Shown here: one piece after another, positions 6,809 through 12,459 of the stretch
Layout: the number at the start of each line of letters is the position of its first letter
How positions within the stretch are numbered: the first letter of the stretch is position 1
Assembly (NCBI GenBank): GCA_023229485.1
Contig: JALNZJ010000003.1
Coordinates: 1 to 13,742 of the forward strand
From: a bacterium
GTDB taxonomy: Bacteria; Patescibacteriota; Minisyncoccia; Minisyncoccales; Minisyncoccaceae
Direction: 5' to 3'
DNA length: 13,742 nt
Made by a program: the position numbers and the translations under genes
Notes under the pieces: generated by a model
Database searches by the model: none
Seen by the model: only the letters and a program-made list of their open reading frames with translations
What the model was told of the DNA's origin: nothing

Positions 6809-8343
6809 AAATTCAACAATTAGAAATAGAAAATTTTAAAAGATTTACTAAATTAAAGGTTGACTTAGGTGATATGAATAAACGTTTGGTGGTTTTAATA
6901 GGTCCAAACGGATGTGGCAAGAGTTCTATTTTTGATGCTTTTGAACAAATAGGAGGGAAAAATAAGCCAGGATTTCAACAAGACGAATCTTATTTAAAAA
7001 AAGACCCTAATCAAGAATTTAAGATTAGAATAACATCTGATAAGGGAGAATTAAAAAATTCTCAAACCACTCCTAAAACTTATTTTTATCTCAGATCGCC
7101 ATACCGTCATGATCCAGATTTTAGATCTAATCAAATTGGTCAGAAGCAGGATGTTACCGAAGACGATATAAGACCCAAAAGAATGATTGATGTAGATAGA
7201 AGAGTTCAAGATAACTATGACAGATTAGTAGGAGAAACAACTAGTGCGCTATATAAAGGAAATAAAGATCACTTATCAGTTTCAGGCCTACGGGAAGAAT
7301 TAATAGGAAGGGTCAAAACAAGCATGTCCAGGGTCTTTGATGATTTAATGCTAGAAGGTGTGGGCGAACCATTTATTGACGGTCAGTTCTTTTTTAAAAA
7401 AGGATCTGTGAACCATTTTCCCTATAAGAATCTTTCTGCCGGGGAAAAAGGGGCTTTTGATTTGCTACTAGATTTATTAATGAAAACTGTAAAATTTAAC
7501 GATACAATCATTGCCATTGACGAACCAGAGCTTCATATGCACTCAAAACTTCAAAAAGAACTTTTAAAAGAAATGTATTCTTTAATTCCTGAAAATTGTC
7601 AGCTATGGATAGCAACGCACAGCATAGGATTTATTAGAGAATCAATTAATTTGTGTCGTGCTGATCAAGACAAGGTTGCTATGTTAAATTTTTCAAATCT
7701 AGACTTCGATCAAGAACAAATAATAATACCTTTCTCGCCGAATAACAAAAAAATTCAAGAAATATTTTCTGTAGCAATCGATGATTTGGCTTCAATGGTA
7801 ACCCCATCAAAAGTTATGGTTTGCGAAGGATCAATTAACGCACCAGTTACTTCGGGAAAAAAAGATTTTGATACAAATATCTATAATACTATTTTTGAAA
7901 ATGATGATGTTTTATTTATTTCTGGCGACAACAAAACTATCGCAAGAGAATCTGGAAAATTACTTTTAAAAATTATAGAACAATCAGGATCTATCAGAGA
8001 ATCATACAGTTTAGTTGATAGAGACAATCTAACTCCCGAAAAAATTTCAGAATATCAAGCAAGCGACCCAACGCAAAAATTCTTAGCCAGAAAAGAAATT
8101 GAAAATTACTTACTTGATCCAGAGATTATAAAAAAATATTGCAGCATAAATGGAAAAGATTATGGTACTATAACGACCGCACTAACCGATGTTATTAATG
8201 ACGATGCCAAAAGCCTTCAGGGAGCAATAGCTACTCAATGTGGATATGTTGGGACTGTAGATAATTTTAAAAAAGAACTTGCAAAAATCATTAGTGCAGA
8301 TACAGAACTATATAAAACCCTAAAAGCAGACATTGGATTATAA
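6805..8343 (+). CDS. ABC-type ATPase fused to DUF4435/TOPRIM-like domain (PARIS- or OLD-like)
   Basis: The protein has 512 residues. The ATPase carries Walker A GPNGCGKSS (33-41), ABC signature LSAGEKG (210-216), Walker B IIAIDEPELH (235-244) and H-loop THS (271-273), without the long coiled coil of SMC or Rad50. The C-terminal part has VCEG (339-342, Glu341), SGDN (373-376), DRDN (405-408) and KEIENYLL (430-437), a pattern I associate with DUF4435/TOPRIM-like metal-dependent nucleases. In PARIS, the AriA ATPase holds the AriB DUF4435 nuclease until a phage protein triggers release and tRNA cleavage; fused versions exist. OLD-family nucleases have a similar ATPase-TOPRIM order and remain an alternative. 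Its ATG overlaps the preceding stop, so it is the last gene of the operon. Whether it works with the NACHT protein or is an independent module is unknown. Confidence 0.82.
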   Translation: MKIQQLEIENFKRFTKLKVDLGDMNKRLVVLIGPNGCGKSSIFDAFEQIGGKNKPGFQQDESYLKKDPNQEFKIRITSDKGELKNSQTTPKTYFYLRSPYRHDPDFRSNQIGQKQDVTEDDIRPKRMIDVDRRVQDNYDRLVGETTSALYKGNKDHLSVSGLREELIGRVKTSMSRVFDDLMLEGVGEPFIDGQFFFKKGSVNHFPYKNLSAGEKGAFDLLLDLLMKTVKFNDTIIAIDEPELHMHSKLQKELLKEMYSLIPENCQLWIATHSIGFIRESINLCRADQDKVAMLNFSNLDFDQEQIIIPFSPNNKKIQEIFSVAIDDLASMVTPSKVMVCEGSINAPVTSGKKDFDTNIYNTIFENDDVLFISGDNKTIARESGKLLLKIIEQSGSIRESYSLVDRDNLTPEKISEYQASDPTQKFLARKEIENYLLDPEIIKKYCSINGKDYGTITTALTDVINDDAKSLQGAIATQCGYVGTVDNFKKELAKIISADTELYKTLKADIGL

Positions 8344-8403
8344 TATTACACATTACTGTAACTTTTGTATGTATTTCTGTGTCACTTTTGTCACTTTTTA
8401 GAT

Positions 8404-8496
8404 AGCTCAAGTCGCGTCGTTATGCTAAGATAAAAGTACTTAAATTATCCTTGTGGGGTATATATCCCTGGGGTTCGAGCTCGACTTGGCCTGCCA
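8404..8496 (+). ncRNA. Possible tRNA-like RNA ending in CCA
   Basis: An 11-nt helix can form between 8404-8414 and 8482-8492 with one C/C mismatch and one T-G pair, followed by G and then CCA at 8494-8496. GGTTCGAGC at 8472-8480 resembles a tRNA T-loop. Inside are a possible GATAA/TTATC hairpin and a GGGG-N6-TCCC hairpin. The T-stem does not pair and no sound anticodon arm is seen, so it is not a normal tRNA. A terminator follows 8 nt later, as expected for a transcribed RNA. Confidence 0.3.
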
Positions 8497-8503
8497 ATAA
8501 CAA

Positions 8504-8530
8504 AATACTCAAGTTCTTGGGTATTTTTTT
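8504..8530 (+). terminator. Rho-independent terminator
   Basis: AATACTCAA pairs with TTGGGTATT (one T-G pair) around a tetraloop, running into a T7 tract at 8524-8530. It would end both the NACHT operon transcript and any RNA made from the tRNA-like segment. Confidence 0.75.
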
Positions 8531-8544
8531 ATTGGACACGTTCG

Positions 8545-8629
8545 GGTAGGATTCGAAGGGTTTTAATCGTCTGGATTAAAACCCAGGTTTTTTAAAATTA
8601 CAGCAGTAATTTTGAAAAAGAATCCTACC
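8545..8629. repeat. Three-way-junction palindromic element
   Basis: The outer stem is perfect: GGTAGGATTC (8545-8554) with GAATCCTACC (8620-8629). Inside are hairpin 1, GGGTTTTAATC/GATTAAAACCC (8558-8568 with 8574-8584, 5-nt loop), and hairpin 2 (8588-8601 with 8606-8619, loop AGCA, one G-T pair). Only three unpaired bases lie at each of two junction positions. The outer stem plus TTCGAA resembles the T-arm of a tRNA read on the minus strand. The call could be a recombination or transposition site, a REP-like element, or an RNA structure; protein-coding is unlikely. Confidence 0.75.
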
Positions 8630-8639
8630 GCACGCATAG

Positions 8640-8830
8640 ACTTCGAACGACGGCTTGATCGTATATAACTAACGATCGAGGACGGAGCTGTGGCTGACAG
8701 CGAGTCGGGAGTTGATTAAAAAATCAGCAGATTTTTATAAGAGACAAGCTGAGTTAGCAAACGAAACCACAGTCGGTGGTCAGCCCGAGTTGAGCGACGG
8801 CAAAACGAGAGGCGAGACCGAATTTCTATC
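8640..8830 (+). other. GC-rich structured intergenic stretch
   Basis: This stretch is clearly richer in G and C than its surroundings. A 9-bp hairpin pairs 8654-8662 with 8672-8680, and a 5-6 bp hairpin lies at 8712-8727. CTGTGG (8688-8693) can pair with CCACAG (8767-8772), and the overlapping GGCTGAC (8692-8698) with GTCAGCC (8779-8785); the two pairings compete. A frame open from a TTG at 8712 crosses it, but its product looks like noise. It may be a structured RNA or the body of the preceding palindromic element. Confidence 0.4.
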
Positions 8831-8874
8831 GATCATTTCACAAAAAAAGACTACATTCTCAATCAATTTTAAAT

Positions 8875-8903
8875 TTGTCCCATCATGTTATTTATTCTAT
8901 AAT
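8875..8903 (+). promoter_or_regulatory. Strong promoter, leaderless, for the gene at 8910
   Basis: TTGTCC (8875-8880) and a perfect TATAAT (8898-8903) are separated by 17 nt. The ATG at 8910 is 6 nt after the -10, so transcription should start at the start codon itself. There is no Shine-Dalgarno. Confidence 0.75.
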
Positions 8904-8909
8904 AACTAA

Positions 8910-9626
8910 ATGGTTGATAAAATTTTAAACAATTTAAAGAGCCACATGTGGCATCAGGAGCTAGATGAGGTTATTGCCAATCCTTACGATTACGAAAATC
9001 GTAAACTTTTTATCGAAGAAGCTTCTTCTTTGTTAGATAAAATTTATAAACTTTATGACGATTATAATCTTAAATTTCATATCGATGACGAATCTCTAAA
9101 TAAATGCATTTGGATGTTACATCTGGATGCACTAGATACATTAAGAGATTGTATATTTTTACTGAAAAATAACAAACATCGAATCACTGGAAAAATGTTC
9201 AGAGATATAACAGAATCTCTCGATTTATCTTATTTAATTAAAAATAATCCAGAGGAATATTTGAAAAAATGGTTTAATGGCGGACATATTACACATGGTG
9301 AATACCGAAAAATTATTAAGAAAAAATACGGAAAAGACACCGAAACAAAAGAATATAAAAATTATCAATTATTATCTGGGTGGACTCATCATAATTATTT
9401 CTCTTTAAAAAATTCTTATTCGCTGGGAGTCGGGGAAATGCTGGTTTATGATAGTCATTGTCCAGAAGCCTTGGTTCTTCCTCAGACCATGTCTCAATAT
9501 TCTTGGGAGATAATATATTTAATTAAAAAATTTATAAAAGAAATGTGCGAGTCAGGCTTATTTAGAAATGCCAAAATAATAGAATCATTAATTAGCATAA
9601 GTCAAAATGAAAAATTTGATAAATAA
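8910..9626 (+). CDS. Hypothetical helical protein (238 aa)
   Basis: The protein has 238 residues from the ATG at 8910, fixed by the promoter directly upstream. I do not recognise the family with confidence. It appears soluble and mostly alpha-helical, with no membrane segment. Notable conserved-looking stretches are LHLDALDTLRDCIFLLKN, GKMFRDITESLDLSYLI, and the histidine-rich LSGWTHHNYFSLKN. The layout (helical bundle, an Arg-Asp/Glu helix, then a W-x-H-H region) is reminiscent of DUF5677 and other HEPN-like proteins, but the similarity is by eye only. It forms a single-gene unit with its own promoter. A 10-bp hairpin without a T-tract follows the stop. Confidence 0.75.
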   Translation: MVDKILNNLKSHMWHQELDEVIANPYDYENRKLFIEEASSLLDKIYKLYDDYNLKFHIDDESLNKCIWMLHLDALDTLRDCIFLLKNNKHRITGKMFRDITESLDLSYLIKNNPEEYLKKWFNGGHITHGEYRKIIKKKYGKDTETKEYKNYQLLSGWTHHNYFSLKNSYSLGVGEMLVYDSHCPEALVLPQTMSQYSWEIIYLIKKFIKEMCESGLFRNAKIIESLISISQNEKFDK

Positions 9627-9942
9627 TCAAACCATCCTTAATTATTCCAAAAAATAATTAAGTCCTCCACCCCTGTATAAAATTCCAGGATACTCAATCA
9701 TGGACTACCTAAAATCATAACAATAATTTTGCGAAAAGAATCCCGCTTCGTCGCCGTAGCCCAAGGGAACGTAGACAGACTGCTTTAAGAACTAGAATTC
9801 AAAAAGAGAGTAATGCGTAAAGAATTTCAAATTGAAACTCAAATTAACATTTTTGACGTAATCACAATATTAATATATTGTATGATTACCTACTTAACCA
9901 AGTAGAAGCACATTAAAAAATCAACCCGAAAAAGTGAACGAG
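9627..9942 (+). other. Intergenic region with hairpin, repeat motif and promoter
   Basis: A perfect hairpin CTTAATTATT/AATAATTAAG (9637-9646 with 9653-9662) follows the upstream stop. The stretch 9720-9746, ending in GAAAAGAATCCCGC, resembles the right half of the palindromic element at 8594-8629. A 30-codon frame from the ATG at 9813 to the TAG at 9903-9905 overlaps the promoter below and is probably not a gene. Confidence 0.45.
9853..9889 (+). promoter_or_regulatory. Promoter and overlapping palindrome for the radical SAM operon
   Basis: TTGACG (9853-9858) and TATTGT (9876-9881) are 17 nt apart. A nested palindrome overlaps them: GTAATCA (9858-9864) with TGATTAC (9883-9889), and CAATAT (9865-9870) with ATATTG (9875-9880). 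A protein bound there would cover the promoter from the -35 to the expected start near 9888. The leader would be about 50 nt. Confidence 0.5.
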
Positions 9943-11034
9943 ATGGGACATCACAGAAAAAACGTTTTGAGTATCTTTCTCACCACAGAATGCAATCTGA
10001 GGTGCAGGTATTGCTATGTAAACAAGGATAGTTGCTTTCTACCGGCAATGATTGATTTTAATTTTGTAAAAAGAGGCATTTTGGACTTTTTTGACAAACA
10101 CAATGAAAGGAAAATAAGATTTTTTGGTATAGGAGAGCCAACTGTAGCATTTTCTCTAATGAAAAAAATCAGGGAATGGGTCCACGAAGCAACAGATGGA
10201 GATTGCTGGTTTGAACTCCAAACCAATGGATATTTCTCCTCAAATGTAGCTGATTGGATTGGAAAGAACATAGACATGGTTTGGATTTCTTGCGACGGCC
10301 CGCCAGATATCCAAAATTTCTACAGACCTACAAAAAACAGCACACTAAGTGCTGAAATAGTTGAAAAAAATATCCGATTCCTTGCCTCGCAAAAGTTAAC
10401 CCTTGGATGCAGGGCAACTATCGGAGCAAAAAATATTAACAGACAGTCAGAAATGATTGACTATTTTTCCGAACTCGGTGTAAAAGTAATAATGTCAGAT
10501 CCAATGTTCGCGGCAGTAAAAAAAGAAGATGAAGACGTTAATACCTTAGAAAAAATTAATCTCATCAATTATGCCGATAACTTTTTAACGGCAAGAAAGG
10601 TGGCCGAAAACAAAGATGTTTTCTATGGAAGTATCTTTACAGTTAATTTTGACGAACAAGCAGAGTATTTCTGCCGAGCTTGTGTCCCATATCCTCATCT
10701 TACGACAGATGGATATGTAACCTGCTGTGACATGGCATCTAGTGCTAACAATCCTCATATGAACGAACTCATCTACGGAAAATATAATCCAGAAGAGGAC
10801 AGGATAATATATGATGAGGACGCTATTAAAAAAATACAATCAAGAAAAGCAAGTAACATGCCACACTGTAAAGAGTGCAAAGTTTTATATAATTGTGCAG
10901 GAGCGTGTCTCGGCGAAGCCGCTAATGAAAAGGGAAGTATGTTCGAAATAAAGCCTAATGTCTGTGAAGCTATAAGATATCTCGCAAAGAAAATGCCTTT
11001 AAATGAAGGCTTGTATCCCTACCTACATCCGTGA
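9943..11034 (+). CDS. Radical SAM/SPASM domain enzyme
   Basis: The protein has 363 residues from the ATG at 9943; a GTG at 9934 would add three, and neither has a Shine-Dalgarno. CNLRCRYCY holds the CxxxCxxC cluster (Cys17, 21, 24) that binds the [4Fe-4S] used to cleave S-adenosylmethionine. GIGEPT follows at about 62-67 in place of the usual GGEP. The C-terminal SPASM domain is complete: Cys247-x9-Gly-x4-Cys262, Cys309-x2-Cys312-x5-Cys318-x3-Cys322 and Cys341, enough for two auxiliary clusters. SPASM enzymes modify peptides or proteins (sulfatase maturation, thioether or C-C crosslinks) or other substrates. No sulfatase or convincing precursor peptide is adjacent, so the substrate is unknown. 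The only partner is the AlaX gene 28 nt downstream. Family certain, reaction unknown. Confidence 0.9.
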   Translation: MGHHRKNVLSIFLTTECNLRCRYCYVNKDSCFLPAMIDFNFVKRGILDFFDKHNERKIRFFGIGEPTVAFSLMKKIREWVHEATDGDCWFELQTNGYFSSNVADWIGKNIDMVWISCDGPPDIQNFYRPTKNSTLSAEIVEKNIRFLASQKLTLGCRATIGAKNINRQSEMIDYFSELGVKVIMSDPMFAAVKKEDEDVNTLEKINLINYADNFLTARKVAENKDVFYGSIFTVNFDEQAEYFCRACVPYPHLTTDGYVTCCDMASSANNPHMNELIYGKYNPEEDRIIYDEDAIKKIQSRKASNMPHCKECKVLYNCAGACLGEAANEKGSMFEIKPNVCEAIRYLAKKMPLNEGLYPYLHP

Positions 11035-11062
11035 TACAATCAAAACAAAAAAAGGAGAAAAT

Positions 11063-11710
11063 ATGACAAAAAGAATTTACTGGGAAAACCCATATCAAAC
11101 AACTTTTTTGGCAAAAATAGAAAAAATTGAAGGAAAGAATGTTTGGCTTGATCAAACTTGCTTCTATCCAGAAAGCGGAGGTCAAGCCGGAGACACGGGA
11201 ACTATTAATGAACAAAAAGTAATTGACACCAAGTTCGATCAAGATAAGAACATTTTCCACATTATGGAAAATGAGACCACTCTCAAAACAGGAGATTCTA
11301 TTGAGGGATCTATTGACTGGGAGAGGAGATATAAAATCATGAAAATCCATTCTGCCTCTCACATCATGGAGCATTTCTTATTTAAGATTTTCGGTCAATT
11401 AAAACTGACTGGATCTCACCTTAACGAAAAGCATGACAGCAGCACCTATGAATCGGCAGACCGTCTAGATCAAGAAAAACTTTCAATGGTAGAAAAAGAA
11501 GTCAGTAACTTCATTTCTCAAAATCTACCAATTGAGACTTACCCAGACGAAGAAAAACCGAACTACAGGTGGTGGAAGTGCGGAGATATTCTCATGCCTT
11601 GCGGAGGAACTCACCCCCGCAATACTAGTGAGATTGGCTTGATAAAGCTAAAAAGAGATAATGGAGGGCAGGGAAAAGAAAAGGTAGTAACATCGCTTAG
11701 AAGTATATAG
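11063..11710 (+). CDS. AlaX-type alanyl-tRNA editing protein
   Basis: The protein has 215 residues from the ATG at 11063, chosen because AAAGGAG ends 5 nt upstream, the clearest Shine-Dalgarno in the window. Free-standing AlaX proteins hydrolyse Ser- or Gly-tRNA(Ala) formed by alanyl-tRNA synthetase error. The zinc site is complete: HSASH (His96, His100) and CGGTH (Cys180, His184). YPESGGQ at 35-41, the typical N-terminal AlaRS/AlaX motif, is present, and NTSEIG follows the second metal motif. The size fits a short AlaX (editing domain only, no aminoacylation domain). Pairing with a radical SAM enzyme is unusual to me; it could supply quality control or act on a tRNA-linked substrate of the pathway, both inferences. 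A terminator begins right after the stop. Confidence 0.9.
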   Translation: MTKRIYWENPYQTTFLAKIEKIEGKNVWLDQTCFYPESGGQAGDTGTINEQKVIDTKFDQDKNIFHIMENETTLKTGDSIEGSIDWERRYKIMKIHSASHIMEHFLFKIFGQLKLTGSHLNEKHDSSTYESADRLDQEKLSMVEKEVSNFISQNLPIETYPDEEKPNYRWWKCGDILMPCGGTHPRNTSEIGLIKLKRDNGGQGKEKVVTSLRSI

Positions 11711-11738
11711 GTTCTTTTTATTAAAAAAGAACTTTTTT
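11711..11738 (+). terminator. Strong Rho-independent terminator
   Basis: GTTCTTTTT (11711-11719) pairs with AAAAAGAAC (11724-11732) around ATTA and is followed by T6 (11733-11738). It begins one base after the AlaX stop and closes the radical SAM operon. Confidence 0.85.
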
Positions 11739-11776
11739 ATTTCAAAAAATAGATAATTATTTCAACTGCTTTATTT

Positions 11777-11792
11777 AAAAAAGAATTCTACC
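11777..11792. repeat. Degenerate copy of the AAAAGAATCCTACC motif
   Basis: The motif reads AAAAAAGAATTCTACC. Related stretches occur at 8615-8629 (AAAAAGAATCCTACC) and 9733-9746 (GAAAAGAATCCCGC). Each lies in the intergenic DNA after a separate transcription unit. The upstream part (TTATTTCAACTGCTTTATTT) is loosely like hairpin 2 of the full element. Confidence 0.35.
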
Positions 11793-11865
11793 ACTCAACT
11801 GCCATTCCCGCTTGCCCGCCTCTGGAAGGAGAAGTCAGAAATCTGAAGTTACTCTTGTCGGTTTC

Positions 11866-11894
11866 TTGCATCTCTAATCTAAAAGTAGTATAAA
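11866..11894 (+). promoter_or_regulatory. Promoter upstream of the small-protein/HNH unit
   Basis: TTGCAT (11866-11871) and TATAAA (11889-11894) are 17 nt apart. Transcription would start near 11901, giving a leader of about 100 nt before the ATG at 12004 that contains a complete terminator. Confidence 0.55.
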
Positions 11895-11974
11895 TAAAGC
11901 AACAAAACACCCGACATCCTAAACTATAAAAAATGCCTCATTCTCAAATAATAACAAACTTAATAGTCAATTGT

Positions 11975-11999
11975 AACACCTCTTTTTGAGGTGTTTTTT
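11975..11999 (+). terminator. Terminator/attenuator abutting the next start codon
   Basis: AACACCTC (11975-11982) pairs with GAGGTGTT (11988-11995) around T5, then T6 to 11999; the ATG is at 12004. CCTCA at 11936-11940 could pair instead with TGAGG at 11987-11991, breaking the terminator. It may be an attenuator for the downstream genes, or the 3' end of a small RNA of about 100 nt. Confidence 0.75.
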
Positions 12000-12003
12000 A
12001 AAT

Positions 12004-12447
12004 ATGAGCAATAAAATCGAAAATCAATTTTTATCTCTTGAAAGATCTTTTCAAAGATTAAAAGATAATTATAAAAAAGATCCTCATATCGAAGATTATG
12101 TTTATTCTTTTTTTCAAGACTGTTTTCATTTTAAGAATTACGTTATTAATTCTGGCTTGATAGATAAAAACGATGTAAATGATTTTATAGAATTAAATAC
12201 TGATATGAAGATTTGTAGAGACATATGTAATGGAAGTAAGCATTGTATTAATAACAATCCATCAATTGATAGAGATATACATAAAAATATAAATAAAAGA
12301 AATTATAAAATAATAAAACCTATTACAGAAGAAAAACATTATTGTTTTATTCACGGTAAAAATATTCCCGCCTTAGACGCTCTTGAATTAGCAGAAAATT
12401 GTTGTTTATTGTGGAAAACTTTTTTAATAAAAAATAAGCTATTATAG
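12004..12447 (+). CDS. Small helical protein paired with an HNH nuclease
   Basis: The protein has 147 residues from the ATG at 12004; a TTG at 11986 lies inside the terminator hairpin and is rejected. It looks all-helical and soluble. The stretch NTDMKICRDICNGSKHC near 60-76 is the core of a family I recall as small conserved proteins with a C-x-D-[IL]-x-N-G-S-K-H motif after a DCFHFKNYV-like helix. Some HEPN RNases have an Arg and a His in such a helix pair, but the spacing here (R-x7-H) does not match the usual R-x4-6-H, so HEPN is only a suggestion. It forms an operon with the HNH gene 12 nt downstream. A toxin/antitoxin or nuclease-partner role is possible. Confidence 0.72.
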   Translation: MSNKIENQFLSLERSFQRLKDNYKKDPHIEDYVYSFFQDCFHFKNYVINSGLIDKNDVNDFIELNTDMKICRDICNGSKHCINNNPSIDRDIHKNINKRNYKIIKPITEEKHYCFIHGKNIPALDALELAENCCLLWKTFLIKNKLL

Positions 12448-12459
12448 ATAGAGATATTT

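Noticed and set aside
8404..8496. A functional tRNA gene
   Set aside because: The T-stem does not pair, and no 5-bp stem with a 7-nt anticodon loop can be drawn.
8545..8629. Integron attC site
   Set aside because: No RYYYAAC/GTTRRRY core pair is seen and no integron integrase is in the window; the fold is attC-like only in being a folded palindrome.
8712..8909. 65-codon frame from a TTG through the GC-rich intergenic segment
   Set aside because: It crosses hairpins and a full promoter, has no Shine-Dalgarno, and its product has no protein-like pattern.
9813..9905. 30-aa frame before the radical SAM gene as a possible precursor peptide
   Set aside because: It overlaps the TTGACG/TATTGT promoter and the nested palindrome and has only a weak ribosome site; no leader-core features.
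11986..12003. Upstream TTG start for the small protein at 12004
   Set aside because: The extension would be encoded by the terminator hairpin and T-run.
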